Below are positions 35,601 to 44,510 of a stretch of DNA of 50,158 nucleotides, in pieces. The number at the start of each line of letters is the position of its first letter. Position 1 is the first letter of the stretch. The DNA lies in the IMG/VR virus record IMGVR_UViG_3300030098_004123, positions 1 through 50,158 of that record. One strand, written 5' to 3'. A program made the position numbers and the translations under genes. A model generated the notes under the pieces. It was not told the origin of the DNA and ran no database searches. It saw nothing but the letters and a program-made list of their open reading frames with translations. Source of the DNA: a virus.

Positions 35601-36662
35601 GTTTCCTCTGGCATTCTAGAGGCCGTAGAACTGGTTCTAACGTCTGGTGTGACGGGTGAAGGGTCATTCTCTATCATAGATGTCCCAGGTTCTCAGAGGG
35701 CTTCCTATGAGGACCCTTACTTGTTTGATAATACTTTGGTGTTAATGAGGTCAGGAAATGGCGCAGCCACTAGGTTGAGGTTTGATATTTCAAAATACCC
35801 AACACCAGCCTCCTACCCAATCAATAAAAATTTCTTATCTCCAGATCACGATTTTAAAGTTAATTTACATAGCCTTACCAGCAGGGATTCTGGGACAACT
35901 CTAGGCGGTCGGAGCGTGGGGATATGGATTCACACGAAACCTGAGAGTGGTATGATGTGGAGCTTTACACCAAAGGGTGAATGGGTTCAACATAACCAGT
36001 TGATAACTAGATCGAGCATGATCAACAATTTCGCTCATACCAAACAGTTGCCATTTAAAAATAATGTTCCAAACTCGACCAACTCAACAGATTTTGTATG
36101 CTTAAATCAAGTTACTACAAACCGAACATCCCCTGTTATTGGTATTGGCGAGGAGGACTTTGAGGACTTTGAGGTTACCTTCAACACTCGCAATAGAGAT
36201 TTAAGGCTACCCGCTGATTATCAAAAAACATACAAGCAGCTACATCGACTGAATCAAAACTATGTTGTTGAAGTCTTCATGGCTCCTGGTGCTGCTATGG
36301 ATGAGTTCATGCTTGTTGATAGTGTTGAGATTCAGGATTTAACTTTGAAGAAGCTTTCTGAGATCTTTGCAGCAGGTAAACTAAGCGACCCCCTGTGTGT
36401 TTTAAAGGAACTTAAGAGGGAGTGCCAAGAGTATCGCCTTGAGCTTAGTAAGCAAGACCTTTTTGATATCTTTAAGCACTTCAATAATATCGCGGGTAAG
36501 AACGCTGCCACAGCATACGCTAGCCGAGACAAGACTAAGACTGCGACTATAATGGAATCTGAGGGTGGTTCAAAGATTGATTACAGGCTACCAGATGAAA
36601 TGCTTTCGGTAACTTACTCGACGCGAGGGAACTACAAAGCTGAGGTTAAAATTACGATATAA
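32661..36662 (+). CDS. Baseplate wedge protein, gp7/tail protein I-like
   Basis: A 1333-residue protein. Residues 304-360 read LDDCPDEYLPLIAQLIGWDLF, then RWRLQLRNAVPIYKAVGTKKAVQ, the tail protein I pattern also found in gp7-type wedges (a Leu-Pro-x-hydrophobic segment, then RNA-x-x-x-x-KGT-x-x-A). This domain joins gp6 and gp25. The large N- and C-terminal parts are strand-rich and not recognised; a beta domain around residues 640-760 contains FPRSDTQSLVTSRFL. T4 gp7 is 1032 residues, so the length is plausible. ATG overlaps the previous stop. Confidence 0.8.
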   Translation: MSGKTYLKNNKFFQRNYFEALKYILPEYLYEDDVSGTPKADDPIDTIINSHIDIASNFGSVINVSAVENTAFSSINTINGIAPYFIKQNELTNINTENFENNILSFFGKKFKDFASQDSFSDYVETTLLPAIELNNPDPTIFASLGSASSTHNYLISNLSWMYFLNTSGQYFDPSSYVKDSIVSSLFEGKSFNLADGINGLSEFLWKNASSAYYPSDLFSSGTRSDLSGTQQLDKLKTWNEIIYSPLFADSSDFRVRDKFTTYIESNLKSAKKIEDGPFARLIRALSFFAFDVNNDTEEISTLYDLDDCPDEYLPLIAQLIGWDLFGNRPERWRLQLRNAVPIYKAVGTKKAVQSTVDTIFPKDSFPIQGKITELWESYVPFLIYYSLATESSKFRSFESYTPGDATALNIEKYSTSSMDDNIRLAVDQILLEIIRQFPNNFPINSWLSEFKGTFTYRGRDFSIPPFEEYPYYVNTELDADMVTFIADRLACYGVREEFAIDVSSYITDNALNVEDQPRLGSWLIFTSGYNAPPNFDNLVRNLNDNRFDYASLWSGKSSHFKLVLEASDFDFSKKNLNTTGTGDAVQFASQAVGKTAPAHSIPLISLEVSAGPDNLSFEASALPHIYQDREQIKVAAGNNTFTSGLFFNSYMRGVRSDGDVFPRSDTQSLVTSRFLSASSIDSIPRNTSRRRSFEKIMPFNGYYDRTGFNMPVSFGASSGPSAIPLGLIPSSLSYTPVSSHINLPPIYAQCEDLNSINSYFEYDVSNTQNTRGKTDVFQSNADRTTDRGQLPGIYAAMHRIGEGKKYFKALDDIIPDLNEYLEALIYILPLHASNPDESAVILSEIERVRALVNGDFRSLITSGTNADAAGYKFPESINDYYNFEFGRDFHRLYKTYQENFIWHRLSPDIQKQDGPNIFSHTFGPLLYNHDFEELGTVRALVASSFANPTRIDVSSVPFTGVGSFAAEGDSQMYLETFERVSSGILEAVELVLTSGVTGEGSFSIIDVPGSQRASYEDPYLFDNTLVLMRSGNGAATRLRFDISKYPTPASYPINKNFLSPDHDFKVNLHSLTSRDSGTTLGGRSVGIWIHTKPESGMMWSFTPKGEWVQHNQLITRSSMINNFAHTKQLPFKNNVPNSTNSTDFVCLNQVTTNRTSPVIGIGEEDFEDFEVTFNTRNRDLRLPADYQKTYKQLHRLNQNYVVEVFMAPGAAMDEFMLVDSVEIQDLTLKKLSEIFAAGKLSDPLCVLKELKRECQEYRLELSKQDLFDIFKHFNNIAGKNAATAYASRDKTKTATIMESEGGSKIDYRLPDEMLSVTYSTRGNYKAEVKITI

Positions 36663-37720
36663 TGTTTGTTCAAGGGTTTGGAGAAGTTTTAGCTGATGTC
36701 TTCACGGTTAATCCGGCAATTGCCGATTTACCCAGTGCATCGGCAATTCTTGATGCTTCAAACTACACCTTTCAAGCTGTAACCTTCGGTAAGGAGTCTG
36801 ACGGGTTTAGTAGACACTCTCACGTAGTCTCATCAACTCAGCGTATCGATCTTAATGCTGCCTCGTCAATTAGTGGCTATGATAGTGGCGTATTGCTAAT
36901 TGTAAATAAAGGCTCCTCTGATCCTAGTAGCACCTCATCATACGTGGTCAGTGCAGAGTATGATACGCCTGCATTTAGAAAGGCCGTTACGACCTCTAGC
37001 TATTACAACTCTGTACCCAATGATCCCTTCCCCTCAGATACTAGGCTTGAGCGTGGGTCAACATTATCTACGAATTTGTCCTCTTTCTCAGCAGTTGTAG
37101 GTGGTGAAATTGCTGTAAGTTCATTGCCTAATTTAGGACATTATCCCAACGCTATTTTGAATCCACAGCTAAGTTCAATATGGAATAAGGTCGGCGGATT
37201 TGCTCCCTCTGGTGGTGCGTCGGCGTTCTTCTACGATAAAGACGAAACCATAGTATTCGAAACCACATTAAGCGGTGCCTTTAACACCAGCGGCTTAATG
37301 GATAAAAACGGCTACTTGACGGTTTCTCCAGACTCAGCATCAGCAGGCGTCAACTACACACAAGGGGCGATTGTAACCTCAAGCACGGACACCTTGGTTA
37401 CCAGCGGCCAGCTAATATTAAGAGCTAGCGTTTCTGGTGGCGATGCAATTTCATTAGTATCATTTGGCAGTTTTAAGCATGTTGGAGTTTATTGCTTAGA
37501 TATGCAGCAAATGTTATCTACAGGGTTAATGCCCCCTTATGACTGGGACGCTCTAAATAATAACAGGAAGTATAAGCTGGTGGCTAAATCAACCATCTTG
37601 GACAATCCTTTAGTTCACAGGGATGTAGCCCCAGCGGGCTCCTCAAATGTCGAATCTGGGTTGGCTCACTGGTTGGCTTCCAACTCTGTATTAATTTCTT
37701 TAAATTTTGATTTCAAATGA
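36662..37720 (+). CDS. Baseplate or fibre adaptor, unknown
   Basis: A 352-residue Ser/Thr-rich, strand-rich virion-type protein with no Cys cluster or membrane part. No motif recognised. The start overlaps the gp7 stop by one base and its own stop overlaps the next start by four, so it belongs to the same operon. The place after gp7, where T4 has gp8, gp9 and gp10, suggests a wedge peripheral protein or fibre-attachment protein. Identity unknown. Confidence 0.55.
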   Translation: MFVQGFGEVLADVFTVNPAIADLPSASAILDASNYTFQAVTFGKESDGFSRHSHVVSSTQRIDLNAASSISGYDSGVLLIVNKGSSDPSSTSSYVVSAEYDTPAFRKAVTTSSYYNSVPNDPFPSDTRLERGSTLSTNLSSFSAVVGGEIAVSSLPNLGHYPNAILNPQLSSIWNKVGGFAPSGGASAFFYDKDETIVFETTLSGAFNTSGLMDKNGYLTVSPDSASAGVNYTQGAIVTSSTDTLVTSGQLILRASVSGGDAISLVSFGSFKHVGVYCLDMQQMLSTGLMPPYDWDALNNNRKYKLVAKSTILDNPLVHRDVAPAGSSNVESGLAHWLASNSVLISLNFDFK

Positions 37721-38334
37721 TTAAGTCTCTGACAAATCAGTTAGGTATTAAGGGTCATTTAACGGTTCACAAGATCGTTGATGGTCAGGAAGAACTTGTA
37801 TATGACGAGGATAATGTCATTGTTTCAGGATTTGGCTGGGCACTTTCTCACCTTTACGGTAAGGTAGGCTCAGATAGTATCACTGATTACCAGATTGATA
37901 GATTCAAGTTAGGTGTTAGTGGTAACGCTGAGTTGCAGGTTAGCACCACAAACAATCTGTCTGGGGAATTATCCTCTATTACAGAATATTTAGGGACCAC
38001 GGGAGATAGTAACCTGGAGATTGTGTCTGGTTTTAGGTGGGCTGATAACTTTGCCACCACAACTCTTGAACCTTTTGCAAAAATTCCTTTTAGCAAAGTA
38101 ACCAAGGTCGATGATAGGACTGTTAGATTTACTATCTTTGTAGATGAGGATTCTTGCAATAATCTTACTCGGCATGGAGACGTTGTTAATTTAAATGAAA
38201 TTGGATTGTTTATTAAGAATCCAAAGGCAAGTGCTACGGAGACATCCATTCTTGCCGCTTACAGATATTTTAGTGACATTAGAAAAACATCAGACTTTGC
38301 TCTAGTTTTTAGATGGACAATCTCATTCGGATAA
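37717..38334 (+). CDS. Small virion-type protein, unknown
   Basis: A 205-residue beta-rich protein with YDEDNVIVSGFGWALSHLYG at residues 28-47, a strand and helix pattern I recall only loosely from phage tail-associated proteins, and a C-terminal strand pair ALVFRWTISFG. It overlaps the previous gene by four bases. A peripheral baseplate or fibre-joining role is suggested by position. Not recognised. Confidence 0.55.
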   Translation: MIKSLTNQLGIKGHLTVHKIVDGQEELVYDEDNVIVSGFGWALSHLYGKVGSDSITDYQIDRFKLGVSGNAELQVSTTNNLSGELSSITEYLGTTGDSNLEIVSGFRWADNFATTTLEPFAKIPFSKVTKVDDRTVRFTIFVDEDSCNNLTRHGDVVNLNEIGLFIKNPKASATETSILAAYRYFSDIRKTSDFALVFRWTISFG

Positions 38335-38335
38335 C

Positions 38336-41300
38336 ATGTTAAACCCAAGCGACGTATACGTACAAGGAGGCTCTGACAACCTTTTAGCCTGTTGGACTGA
38401 TAAGGTTACTAAGTATGACGCCAGTTCATTCTATAACTTTGAGCAGGACAATCTACCTCTTCATGATTTAGATGAGCGAACGACTCTTCTCTGGGAGAAG
38501 TTTGGCCATCCAACGTCTTCCCTAACTGGTATGTCGTTCGTGGTTTCTGCTGATGCTGTCTCATCCTGCAACCCTTTGTATTTTACCACACTTAGTGCTT
38601 GCATCAACGCTTTACCTGAAGTTATTAACTATCCGATATTAGTTGAAGTCGCTAGCTTTGGTGACCTTGGCACTCTTAATATTTCTAACAAAGCATTTGG
38701 ACCTAATGGGTCCTTAGAAATTATCAATCGAAATAGTGCTTTCGCAGGAGCCATGGACCTTTCGGGTAACGTTATGTCAGCAGAGCAGTACGATACTGCA
38801 TACACAGACTTCAATCTTGCCTCAGCAGTAGCTCCTACATCGGCAGCAAGCGGCGCTTCCGGCCCAGGGCTGGCTTTCGATATGCAATCTGCTCAGATTT
38901 TCTCTACAGGTCAATACATTTCTTCTGCTGTTAACCGTTGGACAGATCTTAGATACAACTACAATGCTCCTTATGTTTTCTCCAAGAAAGTTAGAGGAAC
39001 ACAACTGAATAGATTAACAGGATCTCTAAGTAGCACTATAGCTCCCTGGGTTAGCAGCCTTGGAAGTTATGCTGCCGCTAATTCTTTTAAGTTTGTACCT
39101 TTTGATAAAAATAGAGCGACAGCAGGCGGAGCAGAATCTAATATCAATGTTTATGATGCCAGCACACTTAATATCATAACTAACACTGATATCAATTGGG
39201 GTGATGGTAGAGACTTCTTCGACTCTGGATCTGATTCAACAGCAAGTAAGGATGTCGCCGCTGCCGCATTTGCATACTTTAATAACCTAGCCTCCATTAA
39301 GGTTCACGATTGTAACGGTCCTATATTTATTAGGAATTTCAACGTTGATGGTGAGAACTCTAGAACTCGTGGTATCGAGATTAAGAACTCAACAGTAAAC
39401 CTGGAGAGGTGTTCAGTTTCTAGATGCACCGAGGCTGGGCTGCACACTGACAACTCAGAGGTTAACTTACTTAGAGGTTTTGTAAGCTACCGTAACTACG
39501 GATTTGACAATGCCACCAGAACAGGTATCCCATATCGCGGCAAGCGTGAAACTTACCAAGTCATGGGTTCGTACGGCGCTGGTATTCGAGCAGTTAACTC
39601 TCATGTTAACTTCAAATCGACATATGTTAGAGACCTTGATAAATCGCTTCAAGCAAGTGCATCTCTTGGTTTAGGCGCATACGATGGTTACGTGGGTGGA
39701 TTGCCTGCTCCTTCTCTTGAAGCTCTATACTGTTTATCAAGAAATGACATAGGTATTGATGCTGTTGACTCTAACATTACAGGCGGTCGCACTGAACTTA
39801 ATGGTAGTTCTTTAGCCTCCTACAATGATGCTACTCAAATCTTCTCAGAATTAAGCACCGAAGCAGGTATTCGCCTTAACAACAGTGTTCTAAATTACAG
39901 TGGTAGATTACTTGTAGATGGTAATTATTTTGGATTAGACTCTGTAAACTCTAAAATGTATGTTGATTCGTTCGCAGCTAGATTCAATCAATCAACTGCA
40001 TTGAATCTTGTGAACTCAGACTTTGCATACAATAAAGACTTGTATGGTGGTCTTCTCCAATCCGACACCGATCACGTTGAATCCTTCTTGCAATCTCAAG
40101 TTGCTTTTATAGATAACGGTCAAGCTATAGCGTCTGATAACTCTGTCGTCAGACCCTTGTACACAAGCTCGATGCCTTCTACTTATAAGATGGTGTATGC
40201 CAGTGGTTGTTTTGGCATGGAAAATGATTCCACCAAGATTTTACCCACTGTTCATTTAAAGGGCGGATCTGATGCTGATTTTATCCACACTCACTTAGAG
40301 CAAGTGGTTTCTGGTGGTACAGGCGCTGCTCAATATGGACTTCTCGCTAATGTCGAAGACAACTCAACTATGACCATGCGAGGTTCTAACGATTACGCTA
40401 ATATCCTTATAGGTCCTGGTGGAAGGTTTGAAAACTCTAAAGTCGCTGGCATATATGTTAACAACGGATCCACGATTAAAGTCCAAGGACCTACATCCCT
40501 GGTCAGAATGGGTGTTAACATTTTAGCTGAGGACAGTTCGAACATTGAGATGACACCTCACCAGACTAACAAAGGTGCATTACTGGTGTCATCATTCAAT
40601 CTTTCGGACTCGAACAACCACACGATGGTTGAACTACACTCGACTAGAGCTTGCCTAGTAGCTAATAAAAACTCAAATATTTTCCTTGAGAATTTAGGAG
40701 ATTACTCAGATAAATGGGTCAGCGGAGCTTATGGTAGTTCTATTAATATTGCTCAAGATTATGTGAGTCTCTCTGCCGCAACCTTTGCCAGTGGTGGATT
40801 CTTACAGTTCTACCCTAATGCTAACACTGACCCTATTGCTGGTGGTCTTGTGGTTAGTGACTTTATCTTACCTACTGGAGATAGTAGATACACTTTTGTT
40901 GACGGTACTAATCCTGCTCCTCGAAAATTTGCACATGATGTGGCTAACGACATCTCAGGTATTTCTACAGGAGGTATGTGTGTTCGAGCCGTTGAAAATA
41001 GTGTTGTTCATGCTAATAACGTTCACTTCCCCGCTACATGGCATAATACTTCCTCAATGGTTTATGACCTCGTCGGCACGGCTCCATTGCTAGGTCCTAA
41101 ATGTTCTAGATTGTTTATCTGGAACATTGCTGATGACTCTCTCTTGAAAGCCTCTTACTTGTCAGTAAACGGTAAGCACCCTAGAGATGCCGGATATCAT
41201 GGCCCCTCGGGTGTATACACCAGTGGCGTTGCAGGGGGGTTTGTAGCTTCTGGAGCACCCCATGCAACACCCGATACCAGCAGTCTTTCAGTTCTTGATT

Positions 41301-41839
41301 ACTATGGGCATGGTCCCGCTAACCCATTTGGTAAGTCTGTTAGTGGCGAAAACTTTGGAGCGTTTAGACTATACTTCTCTGTAGATCCTGTAACTAACTT
41401 TATGGTTGCGACTGAGCAGGAAGGGCTTAGTCATAATTCTCTAGCAGGCTGGGCTAGGCAAATATTCGCTCAAGGATATAACTTCTCAGGAAACCTTGTT
41501 GCTTCAGGTGACGCTGATTCTACATACTTCTCAGCGGTAGAGAATAATTTAGGTATTTTACAGCGACAAAATGTTTCTACTAGAGTAGTTGAGCCCTCAG
41601 GCTTCTACTACGCATCAGCGATGTTGACAACCCCAAATAATGTAAAAGCGGTTCTCGATGACTCTGCTCTCAATAGCTTTGCTAACGCAAAGCATAATAC
41701 GGTTGGTAAGTCTGGGTTGGGCAAAGTCGTGCAGGGCTATTATGCAGCTAGTGGATTCGGTGGAGACTCTTACAATGATTATGCTTATGGTAAGGGTATC
41801 GCATCCATAAATAACTTTGATCTTAAGAAGGATAACTAA
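38336..41839 (+). CDS. Large beta-helix fibre with baseplate-docking motif
   Basis: An 1167-residue protein. The N-terminus carries YNFEQDNLPLHDLDERTTLLWEK at 33-55, shared in form with the next gene. From about residue 320 it becomes repeated beta-helix rungs: IKVHDCNGPIFIRNF, GIEIKNSTVNLERCSVS, GLHTDNSEVNLLRG and later GIRAVNSHVNFKS, each of 20-24 residues with Asn/Ser at turns. The C-terminus is Gly/Ser-rich. It is probably a long tail fibre or spike bound to the baseplate through its N-terminus. No catalytic residues could be assigned. Confidence 0.75.
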   Translation: MLNPSDVYVQGGSDNLLACWTDKVTKYDASSFYNFEQDNLPLHDLDERTTLLWEKFGHPTSSLTGMSFVVSADAVSSCNPLYFTTLSACINALPEVINYPILVEVASFGDLGTLNISNKAFGPNGSLEIINRNSAFAGAMDLSGNVMSAEQYDTAYTDFNLASAVAPTSAASGASGPGLAFDMQSAQIFSTGQYISSAVNRWTDLRYNYNAPYVFSKKVRGTQLNRLTGSLSSTIAPWVSSLGSYAAANSFKFVPFDKNRATAGGAESNINVYDASTLNIITNTDINWGDGRDFFDSGSDSTASKDVAAAAFAYFNNLASIKVHDCNGPIFIRNFNVDGENSRTRGIEIKNSTVNLERCSVSRCTEAGLHTDNSEVNLLRGFVSYRNYGFDNATRTGIPYRGKRETYQVMGSYGAGIRAVNSHVNFKSTYVRDLDKSLQASASLGLGAYDGYVGGLPAPSLEALYCLSRNDIGIDAVDSNITGGRTELNGSSLASYNDATQIFSELSTEAGIRLNNSVLNYSGRLLVDGNYFGLDSVNSKMYVDSFAARFNQSTALNLVNSDFAYNKDLYGGLLQSDTDHVESFLQSQVAFIDNGQAIASDNSVVRPLYTSSMPSTYKMVYASGCFGMENDSTKILPTVHLKGGSDADFIHTHLEQVVSGGTGAAQYGLLANVEDNSTMTMRGSNDYANILIGPGGRFENSKVAGIYVNNGSTIKVQGPTSLVRMGVNILAEDSSNIEMTPHQTNKGALLVSSFNLSDSNNHTMVELHSTRACLVANKNSNIFLENLGDYSDKWVSGAYGSSINIAQDYVSLSAATFASGGFLQFYPNANTDPIAGGLVVSDFILPTGDSRYTFVDGTNPAPRKFAHDVANDISGISTGGMCVRAVENSVVHANNVHFPATWHNTSSMVYDLVGTAPLLGPKCSRLFIWNIADDSLLKASYLSVNGKHPRDAGYHGPSGVYTSGVAGGFVASGAPHATPDTSSLSVLDYYGHGPANPFGKSVSGENFGAFRLYFSVDPVTNFMVATEQEGLSHNSLAGWARQIFAQGYNFSGNLVASGDADSTYFSAVENNLGILQRQNVSTRVVEPSGFYYASAMLTTPNNVKAVLDDSALNSFANAKHNTVGKSGLGKVVQGYYAASGFGGDSYNDYAYGKGIASINNFDLKKDN

Positions 41840-44502
41840 TGGCTAACGAAATTAGATATTACCAAACACCTTTCACTTTTATCAGCCCTGTTAGGCATTT
41901 CAAGGCTAACGACCCTTACTACTATGAGGTTGATAACATTCCAGTCAAACAATTAGAGGAATCTCAAAACTTCCTCAAGGACCAAGTTGACGGTATCATT
42001 GCTCGTCAGAACAATAAGCAGGAAATAGAAATCGATAGAAGTGGCTTTTCTGAATTAAAGCCTTTTGCTACTGGCAATGATAGGAAGGTGAAAGTTAAGC
42101 CCGGTAAATTCTCAGCTAGAATTAACAATGCTTTTGCCCTGACTCCACTCCAGGTAATTCAACAAATTGGAGGCTTTAGTAACACGAGAAACGCTGATGG
42201 CACAATTTCAGATTTGAATACTTACCAAGTTCAAACAAACATAGGCACCGCCGCCGCCGCTGTTCTTGAAGAATTCCAAAAGGGTCTTCTAGGTAATGCT
42301 TTGAATATGAACGGTCTCGCAGAGAGAGCTTTTGTTTTTCCCTTCTTTACTGAATCAGGCTTTCATTTAGCTCAGGGGATAGCTGTGTCTGGCACCGACT
42401 CTCCTGGATATTCTCAATTTGATGGTGACTTTGATGCTGATGAAAGACCACTATATCCTAACTTTATTGGTGCTATCTTAAAGCACAGCACTCCTGAGAC
42501 CACTAGAAATTTAACTCTCATAAAAAACGTTTTTGACGGAGATGAGAACACCGATCCTCAGGGAACTGAGCAAGGCCGTTTGGAGTCCGAGTTTATAAAG
42601 AGATGGAGAGGCGCGATTAGGACATCGATTGTGGATGTTCCTGAACAGCTTGAAATTACTGTTCCCGACTTTGATGAAAACGATTTCTTTTTCTTGGATT
42701 CAGCAGGCACTAAACAAACTCTTGCTGCTAATCAAAGAATAGATCTTCTCTTTATTTACTCGAAGGGAGTTGATGAGGAATCAACCACAATTCCTAAGTT
42801 TGATAGTAATGGTAATCCCACAAACTTAACTACGGCAACCTTAGGTATTTTAAAAGGGGCTGGTATTGGTGTCTCTAGGCAAACATCCGTCAATTCTAAT
42901 AATACCGATGATCGAGTAAACCTCCAAACCCTTGATGGTGTCCCAATTATGTTGGCTCATCCTGGCGATGAAAATGGAACTAATAATGGCTTTGCAACTT
43001 CGGCGGGTATAATTAGAGGTTCGTTCCCGTCTCCTGATGATTTGATGAACTTAGCCCCCGCGCTATCTGAACAGTTGGAGACTGCTGCGTTTCAATTGAT
43101 TGGACAGTCTATTCTTCCAATCGCTTACATTAGAGTTCAAGCTGATTCTGGACCTATTGCTGATCTAATTACCGAAGAGGATATTATTGATATTCGTCCA
43201 TTCTTTAGGACGACTGAATTAGCCTATAACGAGCGTGCGGGCATCGCCGCTGCAATGCCTCAAGCTTCAATAGCTAATCCCGTTGTCACCGAAGCGGGTT
43301 TAGAGCGAGTTAGGAAAGAAGTTTATACGGATTTAGACGATAGACTGGGAGCTATTGAGGGATCTATTGTTACCGTCTCAACTAATGTAGGGAACATTCA
43401 AGGTCCTGGAAATTCTGGTGCTAGAACAATCGCGGCTGGTAATGTTTTAGGTGGTTATTGGGGTCCTGAGGGCGCTCTTATTAAACAAGCTAAACGAGAT
43501 GCGGCAGGCGGATTAAGAGAAGCTCAGATGAACCAACTAGTAGATTTAGTGGAATCCGAGTTTGGTTATCCTGAAGGATCTATTCCTTTCCGCCCAAATT
43601 GGGATAAGGCGAAATGGTATTCTAACGGTCAATTCACTGGAGATCAGATATGCGATCACATTAATGTTGGCAATGCAACGATCACTGAGTTCGCTGGACC
43701 TGATAACGATGTTAAGTATTTACCTCCCTGGCAAAGCGCCACGGGTAATCAACAATCCACAGTTGATGCACTCAGAACTCAATTTGGATTTGATCCATAC
43801 GCCATCTACTCATGGGGGATCGGACGCCCTGGACTACTTCCAGAACCGACCTTCAGCCCTGGTGGTCGCCGGGGTATACAAAGAGGTCTTGTAGGTATAC
43901 CTTTTGGCCAGATAAAAAACATAAACGCTAGAAATATTCAAGTTAATTTTGTCACTAAAAGAATAAAATTAAATTTAGATGCCACTCCTTGGGTAAAAGA
44001 TTATCACGTAAAAGTAAATCTTCTACATTGTAATCCCCTTGGACAAGGCGAAAAAACAGATTTAAGGCAAACTTCCAATGTTTGGGTTCAAAAATTTAAA
44101 GATCACTTTGTAATTTGTGTGGCTTGGGCTGGTGGCGATTTACCTCTCACTAACGCGGAAGATCACTGTCCTTGGAAAAACAGAAATCTTCCCAGGAAGT
44201 TCGCAGGATTTGTCATGCCACAAATGCCAATTATAAGCAATGGCACGTTCAGTCAGGGTGGGTCCTCTAAAATTAAACAATCCTTGAATCTTAGTCAAAG
44301 TGAAGCAGATCGATATTTCAATGTAAGATTGGGTGAGAATAGCCATACCTCTGAGCCCAACTTCTTTAACACACTTGTACCAGTTCTTTACCCATCTGTG
44401 CAATGGGAGGTAATCGGAGTGGCTGATGATTACCTTACAAACTCCCTAGGCCCGGGAAGAACTAAAATGAGAGAAAAAGACCCAACTGTTATTTGCAGCT
44501 AA
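41839..44502 (+). CDS. Large baseplate/fibre protein with DNIP docking motif
   Basis: An 887-residue protein. The N-terminus reads FKANDPYYYEVDNIPVKQLEESQNF at 21-45, a motif I know from marine T4-like phage structural proteins. Long strand-rich and helical parts follow, including TEEDIIDIRPFFRTTEL (about residues 448-464), a Gly-rich region (INPVVTEAG), and later LPRKFAGFVMPQM. It overlaps the previous stop by one base. A baseplate periphery or fibre role is likely; the family is not known to me by name. Confidence 0.65.
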   Translation: MANEIRYYQTPFTFISPVRHFKANDPYYYEVDNIPVKQLEESQNFLKDQVDGIIARQNNKQEIEIDRSGFSELKPFATGNDRKVKVKPGKFSARINNAFALTPLQVIQQIGGFSNTRNADGTISDLNTYQVQTNIGTAAAAVLEEFQKGLLGNALNMNGLAERAFVFPFFTESGFHLAQGIAVSGTDSPGYSQFDGDFDADERPLYPNFIGAILKHSTPETTRNLTLIKNVFDGDENTDPQGTEQGRLESEFIKRWRGAIRTSIVDVPEQLEITVPDFDENDFFFLDSAGTKQTLAANQRIDLLFIYSKGVDEESTTIPKFDSNGNPTNLTTATLGILKGAGIGVSRQTSVNSNNTDDRVNLQTLDGVPIMLAHPGDENGTNNGFATSAGIIRGSFPSPDDLMNLAPALSEQLETAAFQLIGQSILPIAYIRVQADSGPIADLITEEDIIDIRPFFRTTELAYNERAGIAAAMPQASIANPVVTEAGLERVRKEVYTDLDDRLGAIEGSIVTVSTNVGNIQGPGNSGARTIAAGNVLGGYWGPEGALIKQAKRDAAGGLREAQMNQLVDLVESEFGYPEGSIPFRPNWDKAKWYSNGQFTGDQICDHINVGNATITEFAGPDNDVKYLPPWQSATGNQQSTVDALRTQFGFDPYAIYSWGIGRPGLLPEPTFSPGGRRGIQRGLVGIPFGQIKNINARNIQVNFVTKRIKLNLDATPWVKDYHVKVNLLHCNPLGQGEKTDLRQTSNVWVQKFKDHFVICVAWAGGDLPLTNAEDHCPWKNRNLPRKFAGFVMPQMPIISNGTFSQGGSSKIKQSLNLSQSEADRYFNVRLGENSHTSEPNFFNTLVPVLYPSVQWEVIGVADDYLTNSLGPGRTKMREKDPTVICS

Positions 44503-44510
44503 TTTAAATC

